64,000 nucleotides of DNA from Spiroplasma turonicum (GTDB lineage Bacteria; Bacillota_I; Bacilli_A; Mycoplasmatales; Mycoplasmataceae), in the NCBI RefSeq assembly GCF_001262715.1, contig NZ_CP012328.1, positions 1,178,001 to 1,242,000 on the forward strand, written 5' to 3'. The position numbers were made by a program, and so were the translations under genes. The notes beneath the pieces were generated by a model. That model ran no database searches. It was not told the origin of the DNA and saw nothing but the letters and a program-made list of their open reading frames with translations. Positions 20,891-32,849 of this stretch are shown here, piece after piece (positions within the stretch are counted from its first letter, which is position 1; each line of letters starts with the position of its first letter).

Positions 20891-20942
20891 TAAAACAAAA
20901 AAAACATTTTATAGTAAACAAATGTTATCTATAAAATGTTTT
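20891..20942 (-). terminator. Rho-independent terminator of tuf / str operon
   Basis: AAAACATTTTATAG (20901-20914) and CTATAAAATGTTTT (20929-20942) make a 14-bp stem with a 14-base loop. On the minus strand the stem is followed by a run of T residues. It begins eight bases after the tuf stop. Confidence 0.85.
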
Positions 20943-20949
20943 AAAGTTA

Positions 20950-22137
20950 TTAAACTTCTATTGAAGTAACTGTTCCAGCTCCAATAGTTCTTCCACCTTC
21001 TCTAATTGAGAATTTAGTTCCTTGTTCAACAGCAATTGGTTTTATCAATTCAATTGTTAATTCAACATTATCTCCAGGCATAACCATGTCTGTACCTTGT
21101 GGTAAATGAACTTCTCCAGTAACATCTGTTGTACGGAAGTAAAATTGAGGTCTATATTTATTAAAGAATGGTTTGTGACGTCCACCTTCTTCTTGAGTTA
21201 AAGCATAAACAGATGCTAAAAGTTTAGTATGAGGTTTAATAGTTCCTGGTTTTGCAAGAACTTGTCCACGTTCGATATTGTTTCTATCAACACCTCTTAA
21301 TAATGCCCCAACATTATCTCCAGCTTCTGCATAATCAAGTAATTTTCTGAACATTTCTAAACCAGTAACAACTACTTTTTTGCTTTCTTCAACTAAACCA
21401 ACAATTTCAACTTCATCGTTAGTTTTAATAACTCCTCTTTCAACTCTTCCAGTTGCAACAGTTCCACGTCCTGTTATTGTAAATACGTCTTCAACAGGCA
21501 TTAAGAATGTTTTTTCTTTATCACGAACTGGTGTTGGGATATATTCATCAACTGAGTTCATTAGTTCTTCAACTTTTGCAACTCATTTTTCATCACCATT
21601 TAATGCTCCTAGAGCAGAACCATGAATAACTGGTGCTCCATCTCCATCAAATTCATACTGACTTAATAATTCTCTAACTTCCATTTCAACTAATTCAATT
21701 AGTTCTTGGTCATCAACCATATCACATTTGTTTAAGAAAACAACGATAGCTGGTACACCAACTTGTCTTGAAAGTAGAATGTGTTCTCTAGTTTGAGGCA
21801 TTGGTCCATCAGTTGCAGCTACAACTAATATTGCTCCATCCATTTGTGCAGCTCCTGTAATCATGTTTTTAACATAATCGGCATGACCTGGACAGTCCAC
21901 GTGAGCGTAGTGTCTTTTATCTGTTTTATATTCAACGTGAGATGTATTAATTGTAATACCACGTTCTCTTTCTTCAGGTGCGTTATCAATATTTGCGTAA
22001 TCTTTAAATTCTGCACCACCTTTTGCTGCTAAAACTTTTGTAATTGCAGCTGTTAAAGTAGTTTTACCATGGTCAACGTGTCCAATTGTTCCAATATTAA
22101 CGTGAGGTAAACTACGGTCGAATGCTTCTTTTGCCAT
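20950..22137 (-). CDS. tuf: Elongation factor Tu
   Basis: GTPase that delivers aminoacyl-tRNA to the ribosome. The 395-residue product has the G1 motif [10 protein letters not shown]2 [13 protein letters not shown]3 [12 protein letters not shown] and G4 NKCDMVDD, followed by both beta-barrel domains. It ends [13 protein letters not shown]. One internal Trp is TGA (near 21582). The ATG at 22137 is chosen over the in-frame TTG nine bases upstream because the AAAGGAA site lies at the right distance and MAKEAFDRS is the usual N-terminus. It is the last gene of the str operon. Confidence 0.98.
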
Positions 22138-22233
22138 AATTTTCAATTCCTTTCATAATAATTTTTTAAAATGTCATAAATAATTTTAATTGATTTTATA
22201 TAAAATACAATAGTTTTTATTTTAAGATAAATT

Positions 22234-24303
22234 TTATTTTTGAGATTTTTTGATTATCTCTTCTGCAACGTTTCTTGGGGCTTCATTATAGTGACTAAAA
22301 ATCATTGTATAGTTTCCACGCCCTTGTGTAAATGATCTTAATTCAGTTGCATAACCAAACATTTCTGCTAAAGGAACTTTTGCCTTAACAGTTTGAGCAT
22401 TTCCTCTTTGTTCTGAACCCTCAATTAATCCACGTTTTGATGATATGTTACCCATAACATCACCATAATATTCATCAGGGACAGTTACTTCAACTGACAT
22501 AATTGGTTCCAATAAAACTGGATTAACTTTTTTAGCAGCCTCTTTTAATGCAAGTGAAGCTGCAATTTTATATGCCATCTCACTTGAGTCAACATCATGG
22601 TATGAACCATCAACAATTGTTGCTTTTACATCAATCATTGGGAATCCTGCAATAACACCGTTTTGTAATGCATTTTCTAAACCAACTCTTGCTGCATTAA
22701 TGTATTCTTTTGAGATTTTACCACCAACAATTTTGTCAACTCATTCGAATCCTTTATCATGGTTTGGTTCGAACTCAATCACAACGTGTCCATATTGTCC
22801 ACGTCCACCTGATTGTTTAACATACTTACCTTCAACTTTTGCAGAACCTTTAATTGTTTCTCTATAAGAAACCTGTGGTGCACCAACGTTTGTTTCAACT
22901 TTGAATTCTCTTTTTAACCTGTCAACAATAATGTCAAGGTGTAATTCACCCATACCAGCAATAATTGTTTGACCTGTTTCTTCGTCTGTGAAAGTTCTAA
23001 AAGTTGGGTCTTCTTCAGATAATTTATTTAGTGATATACCTAGTTTTTCTTGATCAGCTTTTGTTTTTGGTTCAAGAGCTAAATGAATAACTGGTTCAGG
23101 GAATACCATTGATTCTAATATAATAGGATTTTTTTCATCTGATAATGTATCACCTGTTGTTGTATCTTTCAAACCAACAGCTGCTGCAATATCTCCTGCA
23201 TATACTTCTTCAATTTCTTCTCTATTGTTGGCATGCATTCTTAATAAACGACCAACACGTTCTTTTTTATCTTTTGTAGCATTTAATACATAACTACCTT
23301 TATTCAATACACCTGAGTAAACTCTAAAAAATGTTAACTTACCAACAAATGGGTCAGTCATTATTTTAAATGCAAGTGCTGAGAAAGGTTCATCATCAGT
23401 AGAATGTCTTTCTGATTCTGAACCATCAGGCAATTCACCTTTAATTGATGGAACATCTAATGGTGAAGGTAAATAATCAACAACTGCATCTAATAAAAGC
23501 TTAACTCCTTTATTTTTAAATGCAGAACCTGCAAGAACAGGAAAGAATTCAGCTGAAATAACACCCTTACGTATTGCACTTTTTAATTCTGGTATTGTAA
23601 TTTCTCCACCATCTAAAAATTTCATCATTAGTTCTTCATCATATTCCACAGCCGCTTCAACTAATTGAGCTCTTAATTCTTCAGCTTGTGCTTTTAGTTC
23701 AGTTGGTATTTCTATTTCCTTAGCTATTTCTTCAGCTGCACCATCAAAGTGTCATGCTTTCATTTCAACTAAGTCAATAATCCCTGAGAACTGATCTTCA
23801 GCACCAATTGGTAATTGAATTGGAGATGCTTTTGCACCCAATCTATCCCCAATTGTTTTCACTGAATATATGAAGTCTGCTCCAGTTTTATCCATTTTAT
23901 TTACAAAAACGACTCTTGGAACTTTATAAGTAGTTGCTTGTCTTCATACTGTTTCAGTTTGTGGTTCAACACCACTTTGTCCATCAAGAACTGCTACAGC
24001 TCCGTCTAATACTCTTAATGATCTTTCTACTTCAACTGTAAAGTCAACGTGACCTGGAGTATCAATAATGTTAAATCTATGGTCTGCTCAAAATGCAGTA
24101 GTTGCAGCAGAAGTAATTGTTATACCACGTTCTTGTTCTTGTGCCATTCAGTCCATTTGTGATTCTCCTTCATGAGTTTCACCAATTTTGTGAATTTTAC
24201 CAGTGTGGAATAAAATACGTTCTGTTGTTGTAGTTTTACCCGCATCAATATGAGCCATAATACCAAAGTTTCTTGTTTTATCTAAACTATATTCTCTTGG
24301 CAT
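22234..24303 (-). CDS. fusA: Elongation factor G
   Basis: GTPase that drives translocation and, with RRF, ribosome recycling. The 689-residue product begins [20 protein letters not shown] and contains the G1 motif in [10 protein letters not shown], the RGITITSA-type switch I region and [20 protein letters not shown]. Domain IV carries the [13 protein letters not shown] segment and domain V the terminal [13 protein letters not shown]. Several Trp are TGA. Length is the family norm (about 690). It lies between rpsG and tuf. Confidence 0.98.
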
Positions 24304-24322
24304 AATTGCACCTCCTTAAAAA

Positions 24323-24790
<468 letters not shown>

Positions 24791-24809
24791 TGTTTTATCT
24801 CCTTTCTAA

Positions 24810-25229
24810 TTATTTTTTATCTTTAGGTCTTTTAGCACCATAAAGAGAACGACTTTGCATTCTTTTATTTACACCTGTAGTATCAAGTGTACCTCTTATT
24901 ATATGGTAACGAACCCCGGGTAAATCTTTAACTCTACCACCACGTATTAGAACAACACTATGTTCTTGTAAATTATGTCCTTCACCAGGTATATAAGCAG
25001 TAACTTCCATACCGTTTGTTAGTCTAACCCTTGCATATTTTCTTAAAGCAGAGTTAGGTTTTTTAGGTGTCATAGTTGCAACCCTTGTACAAACACCTCT
25101 TTTTTGAGGAGAAGATACTTTAGTCACTTTTTTTAGTAAAGTATTAACACCTCTATTAAGAGCTGGAGCTTTAGTTTTAAAAGTTTTAGCTTTTCTTGGT
25201 TTTCTAACTAATTGATTAATTGTAGCCAT
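24810..25229 (-). CDS. rpsL: 30S ribosomal protein S12
   Basis: Ribosomal protein uS12 is part of the decoding centre. The 139-residue product begins [20 protein letters not shown] and has the decoding loop [15 protein letters not shown] and the second streptomycin-resistance region [20 protein letters not shown]. Both resistance-associated Lys sites (K in [11 protein letters not shown] and in the GRVKDLPG segment) are the sensitive-type residue. The ATG at 25229 is preceded by GGAGGAAA. First gene of the str operon. Confidence 0.97.
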   Translation of the reverse strand: MATINQLVRKPRKAKTFKTKAPALNRGVNTLLKKVTKVSSPQKRGVCTRVATMTPKKPNSALRKYARVRLTNGMEVTAYIPGEGHNLQEHSVVLIRGGRVKDLPGVRYHIIRGTLDTTGVNKRMQSRSLYGAKRPKDKK

Positions 25230-25279
25230 TAGGTTTCCTCCTTTCCACAATACCGAGTGTTTAATATTACACAAAAGTA

Positions 25280-25285
25280 ATTATA
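25280..25285 (-). promoter_or_regulatory. Predicted extended -10 promoter of the str operon
   Basis: TGTATAAT on the minus strand, about 50 bases upstream of the rpsL ATG. The upstream side is only AT-rich and no good -35 is seen; the TG makes it an extended -10 candidate. Confidence 0.5.
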
Positions 25286-25345
25286 CATTATTATTTTAAA
25301 AAATAAAAAAAATTATTTAAATTTTGTTATAAAAATAAGCTATAA

Positions 25346-26107
25346 CTAATTATATAAATTTATATTTGGTAACATTTTATCAAATGCTTGTTTGTTCATA
25401 AGACCCTCATTAAGTGGATATGTTAAAACTAATTCAAGTAATAATACTATAAGATAATAAGTTTCTAAATATTGCATAAATAAGTCAAATCTTTTAACAC
25501 TTAATTCATCTTCTTTAGTTTTTGCTAGTTTGTTTTGAAGCTGATTATAATTATCAATAAAAGTCATCATATTTTCTAATAACATTGATACTGCTAACAT
25601 TGAATCTAATTCTGTTACTTTAATAATTCAAATGTTAAAATTTTTAAAAACTTCTTGATTATCTTGGTCTAGTCCTAACTCATTATATTTAAAATTGAGT
25701 TCACTAAATTTAACTCCTATTGCCTGGACTGATGTAGTAATTAGAGTATCTATGCCTTCTTTAGTAGAAATAGATTTAGTTTCTAGTTCACTAGATTTTA
25801 AATTAGTATCAAGTGATAACATTACTACAATTGCATTTTTTATAATCGATAATAAGTGATTAATAATTATTAATTCATCTTTATTATTATTTAATGGTTG
25901 TCAATCTTTAAATGATTTATGTATAGTTTCACCTAAATTTTCTAAATTACTCATTGATTTCAAATCAATATTATCTTCTAAAAATTCTAATACATTCTTT
26001 GGTATTGCAAAATGATCTCTTATATTATTTTTCATGTTTTGATAAACTTTATCTACTCTTGCAATCATTATTTTTTCATAATTTAAATTATTTGTTAATT
26101 TTTGCAT
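25346..26107 (-). CDS. Unrecognised 253-residue helical protein
   Basis: The frame is open from 26107 to 25346 in code 4, with TGA Trp codons breaking it in the standard code. The product MQKLTNNLNYEKIMIARVDK is largely helical, with no signal peptide. One moderately hydrophobic stretch lies near the C-terminus (YLIVLLLELVLTYPLNEG). The middle holds a polar helix pair (SSELETKSISTKEGIDTLIT). It stands alone between the str operon and a divergent gene and has no motif I can name. It begins the block of unrecognised proteins extending to 34142. Confidence 0.7.
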
Positions 26108-26181
26108 TTAAAATTACTCCTTTTATTGTATGTTTAATATTATCTCATAGTTTTTAATACAATTAAAATAGATAAGATTGA

Positions 26182-26187
26182 TATAAT
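26182..26187 (+). promoter_or_regulatory. Predicted -10 element of the 26210 gene
   Basis: A consensus TATAAT 22 bases before the start codon, in the divergent gap between two unrecognised genes. No clear -35. Confidence 0.45.
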
Positions 26188-26209
26188 ATACTTAATATAA
26201 GAGGTTGTT

Positions 26210-27337
26210 ATGTGAGGCGAAAGTAATACAAGGAATTTTATAGATTGAGCAGATATTTGTCAATCAAGTTCATTAAGAAGTAGATCAATTAAAAGCTTAA
26301 GTAGTTTTGATTATAAAGCAAACTTAAATTCAGAAACAACAAGAAATGCAATGCATGAAGTTTTAGAATTCATTAAACAAAATAAAACAATGAGTATTCA
26401 ACATTTTTATAATACAGCACCTGCTATTTATGCTTCAAATCCAACAACTAAATATATATTATTACAATTATACTTTGAAGATTGTATCAAGTTAAAGGGT
26501 GAAATTGATAATACTAATTATAAAGAAAAAAATTATTCTATGGCATTTTCTAAAAATTTAGAAAAAAAACAACAAGTATTAAAAAATAATAATGTTAAAC
26601 AAAAATCTAATATAGAACAAATGATTGATAATAATTGATTTGCAACAGGTAGAAAGCTTGTTTTTGAAAAGAAAGATAAGAATGTCAGTCGTGAATATAA
26701 TATAAGTTTAAAAAATAATAATGTTAAAACAACTAATATGGAAGCTGTTAAGCCAATAATTGATGTTAGAAATACAATCAAAAAAGAAGAAAGAATTAAT
26801 AATACAGTAATTGCAAATAATGTAAATAAACCTGAAATAACAGAAGAATCTAAACCATCATTAAAATATATAAGTATTCCTAAACCTACTGTTGAAGATA
26901 TAAAACCCAATATAAACTCTAGTCTAAACTTAACAAAAAAACCAGAGACTGTTAAAAATAATTTTGAAGAAGAAAGTAAAATATTTGCAGGTCTAAATTC
27001 TTATGAACTATATTTTTTATACTTCTTTTATAAAGATTTAATTAATAGAAATATAGACAAGTCAAAAGAAACATTAAGTCTTGTTGAAATTATTCAAATT
27101 AGAGCTGACATTCAATATACAAAAGAAGGAAGAGATAAAAATGCATTGTTAAAGTTCACTACAATAACCTTGTGTTTTTTAATAATAGGTTTTATTTTTA
27201 TACCATTAGTTTTTCACAACAAGCAAAAAAAACTTGCATATAAAGATTATTATAATCAAGTTAAAATCAGCTCGTTTTCTGATGTTAATAAATCATTAAA
27301 TATTAAGTACCCGAACATTGTGAAAAAAATATATTAA
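26210..27337 (+). CDS. Unrecognised 375-residue protein with one C-terminal membrane segment
   Basis: Starts at ATG 26210 (MWGESNTRNFIDWADICQSS, Trp as TGA) after an AAGAGG site. Residues about 1-110 are helical. Residues about 120-250 are a low-complexity Asn/Lys-rich linker. A second helical domain (FAGLNSYELYFLYFFYKDLI) is followed by a single membrane segment, KFTTITLCFLIIGFIFIPLVF, and a short cytosolic-looking tail of about 45 residues. This looks like a tail-proximal anchored protein. No enzyme motifs seen. It is the only plus-strand gene in the 25-46 kb interval and ends at a bidirectional terminator. Confidence 0.75.
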
Positions 27338-27362
27338 AAAAATACGCATTGCGTATTTTTAA
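27336..27362. terminator. Bidirectional rho-independent terminator
   Basis: AAAAATACGC and GCGTATTTTT form a perfect 10-bp stem with a 3-base loop and poly-A/poly-T flanks. It lies between the convergent genes ending at 27337 (plus) and 27359 (minus) and overlaps the stop of the latter. Confidence 0.9.
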
Positions 27363-27544
27363 CTATTTTTTGAAATTTTCAACATTTTCATTTCACTTTT
27401 TATTTTTTTTCTTTGGTTAAGATTATTTTTATAATGAATTTTTGCTTGTTTTATATTTTCTTTTGATTCTTTTATTTTTGTTTCAATATCTTGTCTTTTA
27501 TCTTGTATTTGTTGTTTACGTTCTTTATATTCTTCTTTAGTCAT
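27359..27544 (-). CDS. Small coiled-coil protein (61 aa), unknown function
   Basis: A short, highly charged, Lys/Glu/Gln-rich protein starting MTKEEYKERKQQIQDKRQDI, predicted to be one continuous coiled coil. GGAG precedes the ATG at a good distance and a TATAAT lies at 27567-27562, so it looks like a genuine small gene with its own promoter. Composition resembles the C-terminal part of the large repeat protein just upstream, but I see no direct homology. Confidence 0.6.
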   Translation of the reverse strand: MTKEEYKERKQQIQDKRQDIETKIKESKENIKQAKIHYKNNLNQRKKIKSEMKMLKISKNS

Positions 27545-27561
27545 AATTGCTCCTAACTGTT

Positions 27562-27590
27562 ATTATAAAAAAAATAAAAGTTGAACTTTT
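27562..27590 (-). terminator. Terminator of the large repeat-protein gene, overlapping the -10 of the next gene
   Basis: On the minus strand AAAAG-TTCAA-CTTTT is followed by a long T-rich tract (about 27575-27566). The end of this tract merges with TATAAT (27567-27562), the -10 candidate for the 61-residue gene. Terminator and promoter therefore share bases. Confidence 0.6.
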
Positions 27591-27634
27591 AATTTTTATA
27601 TTACTATTTAATTTTATCATAAATATATATTTAA

Positions 27635-30600
27635 TTAATGATTTCTTTTTTTGTTGTACTCATATTTTTTAAGCAATACGTTGTGTTCTCTTTTAGAGTT
27701 TTTTGATACTTCCATTTCTTTATATAATAAATCTAACTTATTCATTATAATATCTAACTCTTGTTTATAGTCATTTGATTTTTTTTCTTGATTTAAATTA
27801 TTTAATGCTTTTTCAATACTACTTATTCTTGATTCAATAGAATCAATTTTCTTTAATGTTTTATTACTTTCATTAATAACATTGTTATCATCTATTTCTA
27901 AATCAAGAATATTTTTAAGATCTGCTTCTAAAGCAATGTTTTGTGCATCTTTTTTTAAATCTAATATTACATTGTCATCATTGTATTCAATCACACTATC
28001 GTTACTATGATTAAATTTATTTTCTTTGTTAAGTTTGAAAAGTTTAAAATCATCAAACAATTCATTAATATTTGATTCATTGTCATTTGTAGTGCTTGAT
28101 AAATTATTTATACTTTCATCAATTGCACGAGCCATTTTTTCTTTAATGAATTGTTCACCAAGTGCATTTGTACTTGGTGCAGAAGAATCAATTCTAGTTT
28201 CAGGTCTTTTAAAAACATTTTGATTTGTTATTTCTAAATCATTAAAAATGTTTGGAGTTGAAATTGTTTGATCAATTCTTGTTTCAGGTCTTTTAAAAGT
28301 TGTTGGCTCTGGCTTTTGTATAAGTTTTTCTTCTTGATTATATTTATCATATGCATTAGAAGTTTTAATTTTGAAATTATCAAACAATTCATTAATATTT
28401 GATTCATTGTCTTTTGTAGTGCTTGATAAATTATTTATACTTTCATCAATTGCACGAGCCATTTTTTCTTTAATAAATTGTTCACCAAGTGCATTTGTAC
28501 TTGGTGCAGAAGAATCAATTCTTGTTTCAGGTCTTTTAAAAACATTTTGATTTGTTATTTCTAAATCATTAAAAATGTTTGGAGTTGAAATTGTTTGATC
28601 AATTCTTGTTTCAGGTCTTTTAAAAGTTGTTGGTTCTGGCTTTTGTATAAGTTTTTCTTCTTGATTATATTTATCATATGCATTAGAACCATATACTTCA
28701 TAATCTTTAAAGATATTATTTAATTCTGTTTCTTTTTCATCTCTTGATTCAATTAAAACATCTAAATCCATATTAATCGCACGAGCCATTTTTTCTTTAA
28801 TGAATTGTTCACCAAGTGCATTTGTACTTGGTGCAGAAGAATCAATTCTTGTTTCAGGTCTTTTAAAAACATTTTGATTTGTTATTTCTAAATCATTAAA
28901 AATGTTTGGAGTTGAAATTGTTTGATCAATTCTTGTTTCAGGTCTTTTAAAAGTTGTTGGCTCTGGCTTTTGTATAAGTTTTTCTTCTTGGTTATATTTA
29001 TCATATGCATTAGAATCATATACTTCATAATCTTTAAAGATATTATTTAATTCTGTTTCTTTTTCATCTCTTGATTCAATTAAAACATCTAAATCCATAT
29101 TAATTGCACGAGCCATTTTTTCTTTAATGAATTGTTCACCAAGTGCATTTGTACTTGGTGCAGAAGAATCAATTCTAGTTTCAGGTCTTTTAAAAACATT
29201 TTGATTTGTTATTTCTAAATCATTAAAAATGTTTGGAGTTGAAATTGTTTGATCAATTCTTGTTTCAGGTCTTTTAAAAGTTGTTGGCTCTGGCTTTTGT
29301 ATAAGTTTTTCTTCTTGGTTATATTTATCATATGCATTAGAATCATATACTTCATAATCTTTAAAGATATTATTTAATTCAGTTTCTTTTTCATCTCTTG
29401 ATTCAATTAAAACATCTAAATCCATATTAATTGCACGAGTCATTTTTTCTTTAATGAATTGTTCACCAAGTGCATTTGTACTTGGTGCAGAAGAATCAAT
29501 TCTTGTTTCAGGTCTTTTAAAAACATTTTCATCAACAGGTCTTAAATAATTATTAGAGTCTTCATTTTGTTCGCTAACTAATGTATCTAAAATACCATGT
29601 TGGTCATAACTTGAAGTACTTAAAATATCGTTTTTATGAAGTTTATCTTCTGTTAATTTTAAATCAGATAAATCCATATTTATAGCTCTAGATAATTTTT
29701 CTTTTAAAAACTCTTCACCAAGACTGTTTTGATTACCATACCCATATTCAGGGTATGCACTTTCAAAATCGTCCATTTCTTCTGTAGTAAAAGTCTCAAT
29801 ATTTAAATTTTCTTTAGCTTGCTCATTATTAAAGTTATCATCTTTGTAATCATCCTCCAAAGTTGTTTCAACTTCAATGTCTTCAATTAATTCAAATATA
29901 GAGTTTTCGTCATTTATTGTTGAACTCATCATACTATCTTGATAAATATATTCAACAAAAAAACTGTTAGGTATTTCAAGTTGTGATGCTAAATCATTAA
30001 TTTTTTTTGCTTTATAATTGAAACTATTAATTAATTTATCAATTACATTTTGTTTAGTATTTTCTTTAGAAGAGATTATCTGATTTCGAAGTTCTATTAA
30101 AGAGTTTCTTTGTTTTTTTCATCTTTGATGTTTTTTTCTATATTTAATATCCAATTTGTGTTCATCACTTGGCAACGCATCTTTATCAATGTTTTTTATC
30201 AGACCATTTCTGTTTTTTTCTTGGTTTGATTCTATTTTTTTTAAAGTCACGTTGCCATTTTGCTTTCCCTCTTTAGCAACCTCTCTTTCAAACTTTTTCT
30301 CTTCTCGATTGATTGATATCAAGTTTCTTTCTTCTGCATAGTTGTTCAAAGCATCATTATCAAATAAAACAAACTCTAATATTACAAGTCCAAATACTAA
30401 TGATCCAGCAACTATTAATAAAATAGTTTGACTAATTAACATAAAAGCTACTACTAAAAGCAATAAATAAGCTTTTACAAATGGTTTTGATATCTTTTGT
30501 TTTTTTCTTAATCTAGATAGTTCAATGCTAGCAACTATTATTAATGTTAATGCTATAAAAATTAATACTCCAAGCATTATAAATGCTCCTAATTCTTTAT

Positions 30601-32761
30601 TAGCCATATTTGTAGCATTAACTAAAAAACTACTATCATTACCTGCAACACTTGAATAAGGGTGTCCAGACAATAAATTATAAATCTTCATTAAAATTGC
30701 AACTTTTGCAATCATTGTCAAAAGCAACGACAATGTTAAATAAGCAATTAATACAACTGATGAAGTTATAACTATTGATCAAGCACTTATTATTAAAAAT
30801 GCAAACATACTTACCTCCTTTTTATTTAAATTCTCTCAATTACTACCTTGGATAGTAAAGAGATTATTTCCTTCTTGTTCTTGTTTTTTCGAATATAAGT
30901 TTTCACTTATACTTATTTGTTGGTTACCAACTTCCATGCTTCGATCAAATAAATTATAATTTTTATCATTATTTTTACTTATTGATGAGTCGGCCAATAT
31001 TTCTGTTCTGAAGATTGGTCCTTCAGTTTTTTGTTTTGATTCCCATTCTTCTTTTTTATTAATTTTATCAAGTTCAATTTGTTGTTTTTCTAATACTCTA
31101 CCAACATCAATTCTCATCTTACTATTTAGAATGCTAGATACTTTGTTTGATGCATCTGAATTAGCACTTAACAATGATGTTTTGTTGTTAAAGCTGTTAG
31201 GTGGCTCATTTTGATTTGGAAAATTAAATGAGTTTAAATTAGTATTTTGGTTACCCATAAAACTTGGTTGTTGAGTTACCAAACTTTGATTGGGTAGACT
31301 TATATCTTTATTTAAATTGAGTTCGGTTGCGTTTGTAGTGGAGCTACTTGGGGGTAGACTTGATAAAGTGTTTATAACAGATTTTAAAGAGGAGTCATTA
31401 TCTAAAAAGTCATTGTTTAGTCTTGTAAAATTTAATACTTCTTCATTAACTTCTTTAAAACTTTTTTCTTGGCTTAAAACATTATTGTCCAATTTTTTAT
31501 TTAGATTATTTTTTTCAACCATTTTTATAATTATATCTACATATTCAAAAATATATTCTTTTGAAAATTCTTTATAAAAATCAGAGTCAGTCATAAAGGT
31601 TAGATTTAGGTTAGGTATTTTTACAACTATCTTATTAAAAAACTCAATAAATGATTTTTTAAGATTTATATCTATTGGTATGAAGTTATCAACAAATACT
31701 GAAATTCTATTTGTAAAATTATATGATTCAAATAAATTTTTAAACTCAGAAACAATTAAATCTACTGGATCATCAACCACAAAGACCTCATCCATAATAT
31801 CTTCAAAATCATCAACTAATTCAATTTGTCCTCAACTAGTACCTTTTAACATTAAATCAACTCGTTCTCATAATTCTCTTCTATCTTCAAGATCTATTTG
31901 AATAGGTAATTTAGATATTAATTGTTTTAAAAAGAATCTGTACGGTCTTCTGTACTTTGATATCTCAGAAACATCAATGAAGATACTATATAAATTAGAT
32001 ATATTTGTTTTTATATATTTTAAAACTCTTCTATTATTTTTTTTATCAACAGGGATCATTAATAATTTATTATCAAGATTTTCATTATTAAAATACTCTT
32101 TATATTCATCTAATTTTAAGAACGTGCAGTCTTCTTCGATTTCATTTAAATAATTATCTTTAGTTGAATGTTCAAAACTTGTATAAATAGGTTCTTTTAT
32201 TGATTCTTTTATATCTTCAATAGGTAATATACTTTCATTAATAGTTGATAGAGGACTTTTTAAATTTTTAAAAATATCATTTTCTACTACTAAATCTTTT
32301 TCATTATTAATACTAATATTGTTATTTATATTGTATGTTTCTTTAAATTTAGAAGTAGTATCTTTGTTATCTAAGCTATTATTTTGAAAATTATTAGCAT
32401 CTTTTATTTCATCATTAACTAATTGATTCTCAAAAGGAAAATTATAACTATTATTCATGATTTGCTGTGTATTAGTAGATTGCAAATCATTGAATTTGTT
32501 ATATGAGTTTGAATTAGAATCAGATCATGATGGTTGTTGACTTGAATAATTATCACTCAAACCTGGGAAAGGTGGAACAGAAACCTTGTTATTATCATCT
32601 AACATTGTTTTGATGAAAGAAGGTATTACATCTTTGTTATCTACAAAACCCATCTGAGCTCCTAAACGTATATATTTTTCTTTTTCTTTTTGTTTTTCTG
32701 CTTCTTTTTTTACTTCATCTTCTTTTTGTTTTTTCATTCTTTCAAATGGATTAATATACAT
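27635..32761 (-). CDS. 1708-residue repeat-containing membrane protein (single open frame, possible internal start at 30808)
   Basis: The frame is open in code 4 from ATG 32761 to TAA 27635. Residues 1-90 are highly charged (start MYINPFERMKKQKEDEVKKE). Residues about 90-215 are an Asn/Ser-rich linker. Residues about 217-430 look like an alpha/beta domain (IFIDVSEI, ISVFVDNF, LTFMTDSD). Another disordered stretch follows to about 650. Residues 652-800 hold about four membrane segments. Then come a charged region, the 109-residue tandem repeats (residues 1079-1573) and a C-terminal coiled coil (ESRISSIEKALNNL). The 5' end has AAGGAGGTG and a TATAAT promoter. A second ideal site (AAGGAGG-TAAGT-ATG) precedes Met652 in the same frame, so a separate 1057-residue product is possible. 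Alternatively these are two ancestral genes now fused. No family recognised; function unknown. Confidence 0.8.
28043..29527 (-). repeat. 327-bp (109-codon) near-identical tandem repeats, 4 full copies plus one partial
   Basis: Copies run 29527-29201, 29200-28874, 28873-28547, 28546-28220 and a partial one, 28219-28043. The spacing of identical words such as GCATTTGTACTTGG is exactly 327 bases throughout. Each unit encodes FKRPETRID twice (NVFKRPETRIDSSAPSTNAL and TTFKRPETRIDQTISTPNIF), plus LGEQFIKEKM. Copies 1-3 share one middle module (INMDLDVLIESRDEKETELN). Copies 4-5 carry a different one (IDESINNLSSTTKDNESNIN). The flanks are nearly identical, synonymous sites included. Confidence 0.95.
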
Positions 32762-32787
32762 AGAAACACCTCCTTATTACATTGATA

Positions 32788-32793
32788 ATTATA
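32788..32793 (-). promoter_or_regulatory. Predicted extended -10 promoter of the large repeat-protein gene
   Basis: ATGGTATAAT on the minus strand, with the hexamer 26 bases before the start codon. It matches the lipoprotein promoter at 17693. No convincing -35 is present. Confidence 0.6.
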
Positions 32794-32849
32794 CCATAAA
32801 ATTAATAAAAAAGTTATAAATCTATTGTAATTGTTAATCTACTTTGCTA

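Noticed and set aside
22138-22233. Separate promoter for tuf in the 96-base gap after fusA
   Set aside because: TATAAA-like words are present but without spacing or -35 support; AT-rich gaps give such matches by chance.
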